Of a DNA stretch of 64,000 bases, positions 35,056-44,622 are shown piece by piece; the first letter of the stretch is position 1, and each line of letters opens with the position of its first letter. The notes under the pieces were generated by a model that worked only from the letters and a program-made list of their open reading frames with translations, was not told where the DNA came from and searched no databases. The position numbers were made by a program, and so were the translations under genes. The stretch is from Bradyrhizobium lupini (lineage in GTDB: Bacteria; Pseudomonadota; Alphaproteobacteria; Rhizobiales; Xanthobacteraceae): the NCBI RefSeq assembly GCF_040939785.1, contig NZ_CP162553.1, positions 5,847,001 to 5,911,000 of the forward strand, read 5' to 3'.

Positions 35056-35833
35056 GCTCGGCAACCTTCAACGCCTCGGTGCGGATCTGCTCGACCAGCC
35101 GTTCCTTCAACTGCACAAATTCGGGCGTGGTCTTGATCTTGTAGGAGCGCGGATGCGGCAGGTCCACATTGATCTCGGCCTTGATGCGGCCGGGACGCGC
35201 GCTCATGACGATGACGCGGCTGCCGAGGAAGATCGCTTCCTCGATGTCGTGGGTCACGAACAGCACGGTCTTCTGGTCGCGCTCCCAGATCCCGAGCAGC
35301 ATTTCCTGCATCAGGGCTCTCGTCTGGTTGTCGAGCGCGCCGAAGGGCTCGTCGAGCAGCAGGATCTTGGGATCATTGGCGAGCGCGCGCGCGATCGCGG
35401 TGCGCTGCTGCATGCCGCCGGAGAGCTGCTTTGGCCAATGGTTCTCAAAGCCGGACAAACCGACCTGGCGGATGAAGGCATCGGCGACCTTGTTTCGCTC
35501 CACCTCGGGCACGCCGCGCTCGCGAAGGCCGAAGGCGATGTTCTCGCGCACCGTCAGCCAGGGAAACAGCGTGTAGGACTGGAACACCATGCCGCGGTCG
35601 GCGCCCGGGCCAGTCACCTCGCGTCCGTCGAGCACCACACGTCCGCCGGTCGGGCGATCGAGGCCGGCGACGATGCGAAGCAGCGTGGACTTGCCGCAGC
35701 CGGAAGGGCCGAGGATGGTGACGAAGTCGTTGTTGCCGATCACAAGGTCGGTCGGCTCCAGCGCCCTCGTTGGCGCGTTGCCGTGGCGCGCGGGAAAAGT
35801 TCGCGAGACCTGTTCGATCTTGAGGATCGTCAT
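35048..35833 (-). CDS. ABC transporter ATP-binding protein, NitT/TauT/SsuB type
   Basis: A protein of 261 residues. It shows Walker A GPSGCGKST (about 42-50), Q loop MVFQSYTLFPW, signature LSGGMQQRTAIARAL, Walker B ILLLDEPFGALD and the switch His in LFVTHDIEEA. It energises uptake with the adjacent permease, whose stop overlaps its start (ATGA at 35830-35833). The group imports nitrate, taurine, alkanesulfonates, thiamine precursors or similar; the substrate here is probably linked to the amidase. Confidence 0.93.
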   Translation of the reverse strand: MTILKIEQVSRTFPARHGNAPTRALEPTDLVIGNNDFVTILGPSGCGKSTLLRIVAGLDRPTGGRVVLDGREVTGPGADRGMVFQSYTLFPWLTVRENIAFGLRERGVPEVERNKVADAFIRQVGLSGFENHWPKQLSGGMQQRTAIARALANDPKILLLDEPFGALDNQTRALMQEMLLGIWERDQKTVLFVTHDIEEAIFLGSRVIVMSARPGRIKAEINVDLPHPRSYKIKTTPEFVQLKERLVEQIRTEALKVAEHA

Positions 35834-36603
35834 GCGAGCCTCCAGGGAAACAGCCAGGCGTTGAACGCCTTGAACAGGAAGTCCGAGACGAGGCCGATCA
35901 GCCCGATCACGATGATGCCGAAGATGATCTGGCCGGTGTTGAGCAGCGCCTGGCTGTCGGTGATCATGTGGCCGATGCCGGAGGAGGAGCCGATCAGTTC
36001 GGCGACGATGACATAGGTCCAGGCCCAGCCCAGCACCAGCCGCAGGATCTCGGCGATCTCCGGCGCGGAAGAGGGCAACAGCACGCGGCGGATGATGCCG
36101 CGGTCGCTGGCTCCCAGCGTATAGGCCGCCTCGACCAGGTCGCGCCGCGTGGTGCCGACGGTCACCGCGATCATCAGGATGATCTGGAACACCGAGCCGA
36201 TGAAGATGACGAGCAGCTTCTGCAGCTCGCCGATGCCTGCCCACAGGATCAGGAGGGGAATGAAGGCGGAGGCCGGCAAATAGCGCGCAAAGGAAACGAA
36301 CGGTTCGAGGAAGGCCTCGACCGGCTTGTACGCGCCCATCAGCACGCCGAACGGCACCGCGATGATTGCGGCCAGCACGAAGCCGCCGACGACGCGCCAA
36401 ATCGTCATGCCGATGTCGAACAGGAAGCCCTGTTTGATGATCAGATCGACGCCTTCCTGCACCATGGTCAGCGGGTTGGCGAGGAACACCTTCGACACAT
36501 GGCCGCCGAAGGTCGCCCAGGACCAGAGGGCTACGAACACCACGAAGAACGCAAGGCCGTAAGCCACGCGCTGCCTTGACGTCACGGGATCGAGGGGACG
36601 CAT
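35830..36603 (-). CDS. ABC transporter permease, NitT/TauT/SsuC type
   Basis: A protein of 257 residues from the ATG at 36603; a TTG at 36630 is a less likely start. It has about six membrane helices, with the EAA loop VEAAYTLGASDRGIIRRVLLPSSAPEI (about residues 160-186) that docks on the ATPase. It overlaps the ATPase gene by four bases and follows the binding protein gene by 73 bases. Confidence 0.9.
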   Translation of the reverse strand: MRPLDPVTSRQRVAYGLAFFVVFVALWSWATFGGHVSKVFLANPLTMVQEGVDLIIKQGFLFDIGMTIWRVVGGFVLAAIIAVPFGVLMGAYKPVEAFLEPFVSFARYLPASAFIPLLILWAGIGELQKLLVIFIGSVFQIILMIAVTVGTTRRDLVEAAYTLGASDRGIIRRVLLPSSAPEIAEILRLVLGWAWTYVIVAELIGSSSGIGHMITDSQALLNTGQIIFGIIVIGLIGLVSDFLFKAFNAWLFPWRLA

Positions 36604-36676
36604 CAAACTGTCTATCCGGGCGGTGAACAAGTTTGCCGGCCCCGCGGCGAGACGGGGCCGGCGGCTCCTGGGAGAT

Positions 36677-37621
36677 TTACTTGATATAGCTGGCGTCGAA
36701 GAGATCCTCGACCTTCGGCGCGGCCTTGATGATCCCGATCTCGAGCAGGAGGTCGGCGGCCTCCTTGTTGAAGGTCAGGAAATCGCCGGCGAAGAATTTC
36801 TGGTTAGCGGCCTTGTCCTGCCAGCGCAGATATTTTGCCGAGTTGCCGAACGCCTCGCCGCTCTGCTTCACGTCGGCACCCATGATCTCGTAGGCCTTGG
36901 CCTGGTCCTTGGCGATCATGTCGAGGGCCTCGAAATAGCTGTCGGCGAGCGCCTTGGCGGCCTTCGGGTTCTCGGTGAGGAATTTCGGCGTGCAGCCGAA
37001 CGTGTCCATGACCATCGGATAGTCGAGCGTGGTCGCGATGATCTTGCCCTTGTCGGGGGCGGCACGAACCGTCGACAGATACGGCTCATAGGTCATCGCG
37101 GCATCGTTCTGGCCGGAGACAAAGGCCTGTGCCGCCGCCGCCGGCTCGAGGTTCACGACAGTGACGTCCTTCACCGACAAGCCGTTCTTCTTGAGCATCC
37201 AGGCCAGCGCGAAATAGGGCGAGGTACCGGGCGCGGAAGCAGCAACCGTCTTGCCCTTCAGATCCTTGATCGCGGCAAGCTCGTTGCGCACGGCCATGCC
37301 GTCGGCGCCGTAGCTCTTGTCGAGCTGGAAGATCTGCTTGGTCGCGACGCCGTTGGCGTTCCAGGAGATCCAGGTCTCCACGGTGGTCGCCGCGCACTGG
37401 ACGTCGCCGGACGCGATCGCGAGATGGCGATCCTTCTGCGGAATCTTCTTGATGGTGACGTCGAGGCCGTTCTTCTTGAAAATGCCGGCTTCCTTCGCCA
37501 GCGTCAGCGGCGCGAACCCGGTCCATCCGGAGATGCCGACGCCGACCTTGACGTCGTCGGCGAGCACGGGGGTGGAGACCGCAAGTGCAATGACTGCCGC
37601 AAATACTTTCGAACTACGCAT
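36677..37621 (-). CDS. ABC transporter periplasmic substrate-binding protein, NitT/TauT type
   Basis: A protein of 314 residues from the ATG at 37621 (AGAGGA upstream), with a signal peptide ending PVLADD near residue 23. The fold signature VGISGWTGFAPLTLAKEAGIFKKNGLDV, then SGDVQCAATTVETW and TVAASAPGTSPYFALAWML, matches the NMT1/SsuA-like class. It follows hutC by 106 bases on the same strand, so it may be under HutC control. The ligand is unknown. Confidence 0.9.
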   Translation of the reverse strand: MRSSKVFAAVIALAVSTPVLADDVKVGVGISGWTGFAPLTLAKEAGIFKKNGLDVTIKKIPQKDRHLAIASGDVQCAATTVETWISWNANGVATKQIFQLDKSYGADGMAVRNELAAIKDLKGKTVAASAPGTSPYFALAWMLKKNGLSVKDVTVVNLEPAAAAQAFVSGQNDAAMTYEPYLSTVRAAPDKGKIIATTLDYPMVMDTFGCTPKFLTENPKAAKALADSYFEALDMIAKDQAKAYEIMGADVKQSGEAFGNSAKYLRWQDKAANQKFFAGDFLTFNKEAADLLLEIGIIKAAPKVEDLFDASYIK

Positions 37622-37727
37622 GATTGTCGTCCTCTTGCCGATCGATGGATTGACGTCCTGTTGATCTTGGTCGGTCCTCATGGACCGTTGCCCGAAACGT
37701 TGCACGATTTGTGCCGACATCGTCCTC

Positions 37728-38456
37728 TCAGCCTCCCTTGAATCGGGCGACAAGGCGGTGAGAGTCACCGGGATAGAGCAGCCGCACGGCGGTGATCGTG
37801 CGTGCGCTGCGCCAGGTATAGCGGTCGATCACGAGGCAGGGCGCGCCGACGGCGATGTCGAGCGCTTCGGCCGTGCGATCGTCCGCAACGATAGCGCTGA
37901 TCGTATGCTCTGCCTCTGTCCATGGAACATGGTGAAGCAGCCATGAGCCGGGTGGCTCACGCGAAAAATCTGCGGCCGCCGCATCCGGCACCGACGCGAG
38001 ATCGATCAGCCTGTCCTCGACGGCGAAAGGCACGTTGTCGGCGCTGTGGCGGCAGGTGATCGCGACCACCTTGCCGGCCTTCTTGACACCGAGGCGGTCA
38101 CGGTCGGCCGCAGTCGCGGCGCGGAGCTTGCGGCCGATCAGCTCGTAGCCGTAATCGCGCCCGAGCGCGGTGATCTCGGCGCGCATGTCGGCGATCTTGA
38201 GCACAGCGGATTGATGTTGCGGGCGTCGCACGAAGGAGCCGGCACGTCGCCGCCGCTCGATCAGGTCGGCTTGCGCGAGCTCCGACAGCGCCTTGTTCAC
38301 GGTCATGCGCGAGCAGCCGTAACGCGCCACCAGTTCGTGCTCGAACGGGATGCGATGCCCGGGCGGCCACTCGCCGGTCAGAATGCGCTTCTCGATATCG
38401 GCGCGGATCCGCTTGTAGAGCGTCGGCTTGTCGCCGGCATCTGTGGCGAGGCTCAT
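37728..38456 (-). CDS. hutC: HutC, GntR-family repressor of histidine utilization
   Basis: A protein of 242 residues. The winged helix (about 10-75) reads LYKRIRADIEKRILTGEWPPGHRIPFEHELVARYGCSRMTVNKALSELAQADLIERRRRAGSFV (given as family text; key residues are the RMTVNKAL recognition helix). The C-terminal half is a UTRA ligand domain (VPFAVEDRLIDL ... APCLVIDRYTW). The start overlaps the hutF stop by four bases (ATGA at 38453-38456). HutC proteins are released from DNA by urocanate (family knowledge). The likely operator is the 20-bp palindrome at 39846. Confidence 0.93.
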   Translation of the reverse strand: MSLATDAGDKPTLYKRIRADIEKRILTGEWPPGHRIPFEHELVARYGCSRMTVNKALSELAQADLIERRRRAGSFVRRPQHQSAVLKIADMRAEITALGRDYGYELIGRKLRAATAADRDRLGVKKAGKVVAITCRHSADNVPFAVEDRLIDLASVPDAAAADFSREPPGSWLLHHVPWTEAEHTISAIVADDRTAEALDIAVGAPCLVIDRYTWRSARTITAVRLLYPGDSHRLVARFKGG

Positions 38457-39811
38457 GCGACGAGCCTCCGCACCGATGCGTTGAAGTGTTCGCGCGCGGC
38501 CTGGCGCAGTCTGTGCCGCCCGTCTTCGACGACCTTGTCGCCGCCGGCCCAGACGCAATCGATCGCGCCGTTGCCCCCAGCGAAGATCCAGCCGTCGATG
38601 GCGGCATCGCGCGCGCGCCCCGCCAGCGAGGGATGCGTGATGTCGAGCGTGACGATGTCGGCGCGTGCACCTGGCGTCAGACCGACTGACATCTGGGCTA
38701 GTGCCCGCGCACCGCCTGCAAGCGCATGATCGAACAGGGCGCGTCCCGTCGAGCGGCCTGCGCCGGCAGAGAGCACGTTGCGTTCACGGTGCTTGAGCCG
38801 TTGGCCATATTCGAGCTGACGCAGCTCGTCGGCGACGCCGACCAGCACATTGGAATCCGTGCCGACGCCAAAGGCACCGCCGGCACCGACGAATTCGCGC
38901 GCCGGGAAAATGCCATCACCAAGGCTTGCCTCGGTGATGGGGCAGAGGCCGGCGACCGCGCCGGTCCTAGCGAAGGCGCGGACTTCCTCGTCCGTGGTGT
39001 GGGTGGCGTGAATGAGGCACCAGCGTTGATCGACGGGTGCGTGCTCCAGCAACCATTGCACCGGACGTCGTCCGGACCACGCCAGGCAATCCTCGACTTC
39101 CTTCATCTGCTCGGCGGCATGAATGTGCACCGGGCCGCCCTCCGCGAGTGGAATGATCGGTGCAAGCTCGGCCGGCGTCACCGCGCGCAAACTGTGCGGC
39201 GCGATGCCGATATTCGCGCCCGGCAGTCGTTCAATCGCCTTGCGCGAGGCAGCCATCAGTGCGGAAAATTGATCAACCGTACAGATGAAGCGGCGCTGGC
39301 CGGCATGCGGTGCTGCGCCCCCAAATGAGCCATGCGCATAAAAACTCGGCAGCAGCGTCAGCGCAATACCCGAAGCTTCGGCGGCCTGCGCGATGCGTGC
39401 GGCCATTTCGCCGATGTCGGCGTAGGGCGAGCCGTCGCGATCATGATGCAGATAATGGAATTCGCCGACGCGGGTAAAACCCTGCTCCAACATCTCGACA
39501 TAAAGCAGTGTCGCGACCGCTGCGACGTCGTCAGGCGTCATCGCCAGCGCGAAGCGGTACATCGTCTCGCGCCAGGTCCAGAAGGTGTCGGTGCTATCGC
39601 CGCGCAGTTCCGCGAGACCCGCCATGCCGCGCTGGAAAGCGTGGCTGTGCAGGCTCGCAAGTCCCGGAAACGCGATGTCGTGGCGTTCGTCGCCGGAGAC
39701 CGGGGCCATGCCCGGCGTCACCTCGGCGATCGCGCCGGCGGTGATCACCACCTGCACGTCATTGGCCCAGCCCGAGGGAAGGAGCGCGGAGGCGAAATGC
39801 AGTCGTGTCAT
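38453..39811 (-). CDS. hutF: HutF, formimidoylglutamate deiminase
   Basis: A protein of 452 residues of the amidohydrolase superfamily. Metal ligands are seen in FPGLASLHSHAFQRG and in the later VHIHAAEQ, LIHATHT and FGVGTDSNV (the Asp). The segment DTFWTWRETMYRFA is typical of HutF. It converts N-formimino-L-glutamate to N-formyl-L-glutamate plus ammonia, the alternative lower branch of histidine breakdown in alphaproteobacteria and pseudomonads. It is the first gene of the leftward unit and divergent from hutI. Confidence 0.95.
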   Translation of the reverse strand: MTRLHFASALLPSGWANDVQVVITAGAIAEVTPGMAPVSGDERHDIAFPGLASLHSHAFQRGMAGLAELRGDSTDTFWTWRETMYRFALAMTPDDVAAVATLLYVEMLEQGFTRVGEFHYLHHDRDGSPYADIGEMAARIAQAAEASGIALTLLPSFYAHGSFGGAAPHAGQRRFICTVDQFSALMAASRKAIERLPGANIGIAPHSLRAVTPAELAPIIPLAEGGPVHIHAAEQMKEVEDCLAWSGRRPVQWLLEHAPVDQRWCLIHATHTTDEEVRAFARTGAVAGLCPITEASLGDGIFPAREFVGAGGAFGVGTDSNVLVGVADELRQLEYGQRLKHRERNVLSAGAGRSTGRALFDHALAGGARALAQMSVGLTPGARADIVTLDITHPSLAGRARDAAIDGWIFAGGNGAIDCVWAGGDKVVEDGRHRLRQAAREHFNASVRRLVA

Positions 39812-39845
39812 GTTTCCATGCCGGCTGGACAGAACCGCGACACGA

Positions 39846-39865
39846 TTATATGTCTAGACATATAA
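39846..39865. promoter_or_regulatory. HutC operator: 20-bp perfect palindrome
   Basis: TTATATGTCTAGACATATAA is a perfect inverted repeat centred at 39855/39856, in the 84 bases between the divergent hutF and hutI starts, 31 bases from the hutI ATG and 35 from the hutF ATG. A GntR-type dimer bound here would cover both promoters. Assignment to HutC rests on position and on the family's preference for AT-rich palindromes with such spacing. Confidence 0.8.
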
Positions 39866-39895
39866 GTCAAGCATCCCACGCGAAGGGACAGTTGC

Positions 39896-41110
39896 ATGGC
39901 AGAACGCTTCGACCGGATCTGGCATAACGCCCGGCTCGCCACGATGCGGGCCGATGGTCCCGATCTCGGTGAGATCGAGCACGGCGTGATCGCCGCGCGC
40001 GGCGGCCGTATCGCTTATGCGGGTTCGCAGACCGATTTTCCGGCGAGCGCCGATGCGGCCGACCGGATCGATTGCGGAGGGCGCTGGATCACGCCCGGTC
40101 TCGTCGACTGTCACACCCATCTGGTCTATGGCGGTAACCGCGCCCATGAGTTCGAGCTGCGCCTGAAGGGCGCGAGCTACGAAGAGATCGCGCGCGCCGG
40201 CGGCGGTATCGTCTCGACAGTGGCCGCGACGCGCAAGGCAAGCGAGGCCGAGCTCGTAGCACACGCGCTGCCGCGGCTCGATGCGCTGATTGCCGAGGGT
40301 GCCACCACGGTCGAGATCAAGTCCGGCTACGGCTTGGACACCGAGACCGAGATGCGGCAGCTGGCCGCCGCGCGAAGCCTGGGCCGTCAGCGGCCGGTCG
40401 CGATCCGCACGTCGTTTCTCGGCGCGCATGCGCTGCCGCCAGAGGCCGATGGCGACAAGGATCGCTACATCGATCTCGTCTGCAGGGAGATGTTGCCGGC
40501 GGTCGCGAAGGCGGGCCTCGCCGATGCCGTCGATGCCTTCATGGAGGGGATCGCATTTTCCGGCGAGCAGACGGGGCGGGTGTTCGAGACGGCGAGGCGG
40601 CTCGGACTTCCGGTTAAGCTGCATGCTGACCAGCTCTCGAACCTCGGCGGGGCTGCGCTCGCCGCAAAATTCTCGGCGCTCTCGGCCGATCACCTCGAGC
40701 ACACCGACGAAGCCGGTGCAGCGGCGATAGCTAAGGCCGGAACGGTGGCCGTGCTGCTGCCCGGCGCCTTCTACTTCATCCGCGAGACGCAAAAACCGCC
40801 GGTCGAGGCGTTCCGCAAGCACGGCGTTGCCATGGCGCTCGCGACCGACTGCAATCCGGGCAGCTCGCCGCTGACCTCGCTGCTGCTCGCCATGAACATG
40901 GGCGCGACGCTGTTCCGGATGAATGTGGCCGAGTGCCTTGTGGGTGTCACCCGCGAAGGCGCGCGAGCGCTCGGCGTGCTCAATGATACCGGCACGTTAG
41001 AGGCCGGCAAATGGTGCGACCTTGCGATCTGGGACATCGATCGCCCCGCCGAGCTGGTGTACCGTATCGGCTTCAATCCGCTTCACCGCCGGGTGTGGAG
41101 GGGACAGTGA
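39896..41110 (+). CDS. hutI: HutI, imidazolonepropionase
   Basis: A protein of 404 residues. Metal-binding [22 protein letters not shown] with [38 protein letters not shown] and [10 protein letters not shown] are all diagnostic. It hydrolyses 4-imidazolone-5-propanoate to N-formimino-L-glutamate. Its TGA overlaps the ATG of hutH by one base, so the genes are coupled. Confidence 0.96.
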   Translation: MAERFDRIWHNARLATMRADGPDLGEIEHGVIAARGGRIAYAGSQTDFPASADAADRIDCGGRWITPGLVDCHTHLVYGGNRAHEFELRLKGASYEEIARAGGGIVSTVAATRKASEAELVAHALPRLDALIAEGATTVEIKSGYGLDTETEMRQLAAARSLGRQRPVAIRTSFLGAHALPPEADGDKDRYIDLVCREMLPAVAKAGLADAVDAFMEGIAFSGEQTGRVFETARRLGLPVKLHADQLSNLGGAALAAKFSALSADHLEHTDEAGAAAIAKAGTVAVLLPGAFYFIRETQKPPVEAFRKHGVAMALATDCNPGSSPLTSLLLAMNMGATLFRMNVAECLVGVTREGARALGVLNDTGTLEAGKWCDLAIWDIDRPAELVYRIGFNPLHRRVWRGQ

Positions 41111-42666
41111 TGGAGGAGAGCGCAGCGATCGTCGTCAAGCCGGGAACGGTTAGCCTCGACGATCTCGCGCGCGTGCTCGAAGGCGCATCTGTCGTTCTCG
41201 ATCCCTCGTTCTGGCCGCGCGTCGACGCGGCCGCGGGGATCGTTGCAAGGGCTGCGCGAGCCGACGTCCCCGTGTACGGGATCAACACCGGCTTCGGGAA
41301 GCTGGCGTCGAAGCGGATTCCACCTGACCAGACCGCGCTGCTCCAGCGCAATCTCATCGTCTCGCATTGCTGCGGCGTCGGTGCGGCGACGCCCGAGCCG
41401 ATTGTCCGGCTGATGATGGCGCTGAAGATCATCTCGCTCGGGCGCGGTGCTTCCGGCGTGCGCCGCGAGGTGATCGAGCAGCTGCAGGCCATGCTGGCGC
41501 GGCGCGTCTCACCGCTGGTGCCGCAGCAGGGTTCGGTCGGTGCTTCTGGCGATCTCGCGCCGCTCGCGCATATGACCGCTGTGATGATCGGCGAAGGACA
41601 GGCGTTCGTCGACGGCAAGAGCGTATCAGGCAGCGACGCGCTCGCCGCAGCCGGCCTACCGCCACTGACGCTCGGTCCCAAGGAAGGGCTCGCGCTGATC
41701 AACGGCACGCAATTCTCCACTGCCTACGCCGTCTCCGGCGTGCTGCGCGCATTTCGCCTGGCCCGCGCCGCGCTCGTCACCGGCGCGCTGTCGGTCGATG
41801 CCGCGATGGCTTCGACGGCGCCGTTCCGCCCCGAAATCCAGGCGCTGCGCGGCCATTCGGGACAGATCGCGGCCGCGGCAACCTTGATGGCGCTGCTCGA
41901 CGGCAGCGACATCCGCCTGTCGCATCTCGAAGGCGACGAGCGCGTGCAGGACCCCTATTGCCTGCGCTGCCAGCCGCAGGTCGCAGGCGCGGCGCTCGAC
42001 CTGATCCTGCAGGCGGCGCGGACGCTGATTATCGAGGCCAATGCCGTCACCGATAATCCGCTTGTCCTGGTCGAGACCGGCGAGATCGTCTCCGGCGGCA
42101 ACTTCCATGCCGAACCGGTGGCTTTTGCCGCGGATACCATCGCGCTGGCGCTGTCGGAAATCGGTGCGATCAGCGAGCGGCGCATCGCGACGCTGGTCGA
42201 TCCCGCGCTCAATTTCGGCCTGCCGCCGTTCCTCACTCCCGATCCCGGTATCAATTCCGGCTTCATGATCGCCGAGGTGACGGCGGCCGCACTCTATGCC
42301 GAGAACAAGCAGCGCGCGGCCGTGTGCTCGATCGATTCGACGCCGACCAGCGCCAACCAGGAAGACCATGTCTCGATGGCCGCGCATGCTGCACGGCGCC
42401 TGTCTGACATGGCGGACAATCTCGCCACCATCCTGGGCATTGAGCTGCTGGTCGCCGCCCAAGGCATCACGCTGCGCGCGCCGCATGCGACCAGCGCGCC
42501 GCTCGCCGCCGTCATCGCCGCACTGCGCGAGCAGGTGCCGCAGCTCGGCGCCGACCGCTACATGGCCGGCGATCTCGCCAGGGCTGCAGCGCTGGTCGAA
42601 GCCGACGCGCTGCCGGCTGCGGCGCTCGCCGTACTGTCAACTGACCCGTTTCCGACACTTGCCTGA
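41110..42666 (+). CDS. hutH: HutH, histidine ammonia-lyase
   Basis: A protein of 518 residues. Start at 41110, sharing one base with the hutI stop; the frame also runs upstream inside hutI without resemblance. The autocatalytic MIO cofactor arises from Ala145-Ser146-Gly147 in [14 protein letters not shown]. The active-site Tyr is in [15 protein letters not shown], and QEDHVSMA lies near residue 415. It deaminates L-histidine to urocanate, the HutC inducer. Confidence 0.96.
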   Translation: MEESAAIVVKPGTVSLDDLARVLEGASVVLDPSFWPRVDAAAGIVARAARADVPVYGINTGFGKLASKRIPPDQTALLQRNLIVSHCCGVGAATPEPIVRLMMALKIISLGRGASGVRREVIEQLQAMLARRVSPLVPQQGSVGASGDLAPLAHMTAVMIGEGQAFVDGKSVSGSDALAAAGLPPLTLGPKEGLALINGTQFSTAYAVSGVLRAFRLARAALVTGALSVDAAMASTAPFRPEIQALRGHSGQIAAAATLMALLDGSDIRLSHLEGDERVQDPYCLRCQPQVAGAALDLILQAARTLIIEANAVTDNPLVLVETGEIVSGGNFHAEPVAFAADTIALALSEIGAISERRIATLVDPALNFGLPPFLTPDPGINSGFMIAEVTAAALYAENKQRAAVCSIDSTPTSANQEDHVSMAAHAARRLSDMADNLATILGIELLVAAQGITLRAPHATSAPLAAVIAALREQVPQLGADRYMAGDLARAAALVEADALPAAALAVLSTDPFPTLA

Positions 42667-42679
42667 CGAGGTGTTCCGC

Positions 42680-44347
42680 ATGAACCGCCGACTGGACAAC
42701 GACCGCACCATCCGCGCGCCCCGCGGCAGCGAAATCAGCGCCAAGAGCTGGTTGACCGAAGCTCCCTTGCGCATGCTCATGAACAATCTCGATCCCGACG
42801 TTGCAGAACGTCCGAGCGAGCTCGTCGTCTATGGCGGCATCGGCCGCGCCGCGCGCGACTGGGAGAGCTTTGACCGGATCGTTGCTTCGCTGCGCGAGCT
42901 CGAGGACGACCAGACGCTGCTGGTCCAGTCCGGCAAGCCGGTTGGCGTGTTCCGCACTCATGCCGACGCGCCGCGCGTCCTGATCGCGAATTCCAACATC
43001 GTGCCGCACTGGGCGACGCTCGATCATTTCAACGAGCTCGATCGCAAGGGCCTGATGATGTACGGCCAGATGACGGCGGGTTCCTGGATCTATATCGGCA
43101 GCCAGGGCATCGTGCAGGGCACCTACGAAACCTTCGTTGAAGTTGGCCGCCGCCACTATGGCGGCAGCCTCGCCGGCAAATGGATTCTGACGGCCGGTCT
43201 CGGCGGCATGGGCGGCGCGCAGCCGCTGGCTGCGACCATGGCCGGGGCCTCGATGCTGGCGGTCGAATGCCAGCCGAGCCGCATCGAGATGCGTCTGCGC
43301 ACCGGGTATCTCGATCGCCAGGCCGCAACGCTGGACGAGGCGCTTGCGATCATGGCCGACGCAGCGAAGACGAAGAAGGCGGTCTCGGTCGGCCTGCTCG
43401 GCAATGCCGCGGAGATTTTTCCCGAGCTGGTCCGCCGTGGCGTCAGGCCCGACATCGTCACCGATCAGACCAGCGCGCACGATCCGATCAACGGCTATTT
43501 GCCGAAGGGCTGGACGCTCGCCGAGTGGGAAGCCAAGCGCGCTGCCGACCCCAAGGCCGTGGAGCGCGCCTCGAAGACCTCGATGGTTGAGCACGTCCAG
43601 GCCATGCTGGATTTCCATGCACTGGGCATTCCGACCCTCGACTATGGCAACAATATTCGCCAGATGGCGCAGGACATGGGCCTGAAGAATGCCTTCGATT
43701 TTCCCGGCTTCGTTCCCGCCTATATCCGTCCCTTGTTCTGCCGCGGCGTCGGGCCGTTCCGCTGGGCCGCGCTGTCGGGCGATCCCGAGGACATCTTCAA
43801 GACCGACGCCAAGGTCAAGGAGCTGATGCCTGACGACAAGCATCTGCACAATTGGCTCGACATGGCCAGGGAGCGCATCAAGTTCCAGGGCCTGCCGGCG
43901 CGGATCTGCTGGGTCGGGCTCGGCGATCGCGATCGCCTGGGCCTTGCCTTCAATGAGATGGTGGCGCGCGGCGAATTGAAGGCACCCATCGTGATTGGCC
44001 GCGATCATCTCGACAGCGGTTCAGTGGCGAGCCCCAACCGCGAAACCGAAGCGATGAAGGACGGGTCGGACGCTGTGTCCGACTGGCCCTTGCTCAACGC
44101 CCTGCTCAATTGCGCCAGCGGCGCGACCTGGGTGTCGCTGCATCACGGTGGCGGCGTCGGCATCGGCTATTCCCAGCATGCCGGCATGGTGATCGTCGCC
44201 GACGGTACGCCGGAAGCGGCGAAGCGGATCGCGCGCGTGCTCTGGAACGACCCTGCCAGCGGCGTCATGCGCCACGCCGACGCGGGCTACGACACCGCGA
44301 TCGACTGCGCCCGCGACAAAGGGCTCGACCTGCCGAGCCTGCGCTAG
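42680..44347 (+). CDS. hutU: HutU, urocanate hydratase
   Basis: A protein of 555 residues, 13 bases after hutH. NAD-binding and active-site signatures are [43 protein letters not shown], the conserved Cys region [15 protein letters not shown], and [17 protein letters not shown]. It converts urocanate to imidazolonepropionate. hutI-hutH-hutU form one rightward transcript; no hutG follows. Confidence 0.96.
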   Translation: MNRRLDNDRTIRAPRGSEISAKSWLTEAPLRMLMNNLDPDVAERPSELVVYGGIGRAARDWESFDRIVASLRELEDDQTLLVQSGKPVGVFRTHADAPRVLIANSNIVPHWATLDHFNELDRKGLMMYGQMTAGSWIYIGSQGIVQGTYETFVEVGRRHYGGSLAGKWILTAGLGGMGGAQPLAATMAGASMLAVECQPSRIEMRLRTGYLDRQAATLDEALAIMADAAKTKKAVSVGLLGNAAEIFPELVRRGVRPDIVTDQTSAHDPINGYLPKGWTLAEWEAKRAADPKAVERASKTSMVEHVQAMLDFHALGIPTLDYGNNIRQMAQDMGLKNAFDFPGFVPAYIRPLFCRGVGPFRWAALSGDPEDIFKTDAKVKELMPDDKHLHNWLDMARERIKFQGLPARICWVGLGDRDRLGLAFNEMVARGELKAPIVIGRDHLDSGSVASPNRETEAMKDGSDAVSDWPLLNALLNCASGATWVSLHHGGGVGIGYSQHAGMVIVADGTPEAAKRIARVLWNDPASGVMRHADAGYDTAIDCARDKGLDLPSLR

Positions 44348-44354
44348 GCGCGAC

Positions 44355-44475
44355 TTAGGCCACGACCCTGGCTTCGGCGCTGCCGAGGCGCTGGCGTTCC
44401 TTTGCGAGATACTCGTCGATCGCGTCGCCGTGCATGGGCTTTGCGAAGTAGTAGCCCTGGATGAAGTCGCATCCC
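44355..44475 (-). pseudogene. C-terminal remnant of an EAL-domain protein
   Basis: About 39 codons ending at 44355 read GCDFIQGYYFAKPM followed by a short tail, the very end of an EAL cyclic-di-GMP phosphodiesterase. No EAL sequence is found upstream in any frame; the esterase gene promoter begins instead. A deletion has left only the 3' end of the gene. Confidence 0.7.
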
Positions 44476-44622
44476 AGCCGGCCTGGAGTAACCGTGCCTG
44501 CCCGTTTTGAGCATGGCGGCCATAGCCGCAACGCGGCCGGCTGAGGTTTGACCGCGCACAGTCGGCTCGTCATACTTTGCGCCAAGGCGAGCCAGAAAGA
44601 CTCGTCGGTATCGGGAGCTGAA

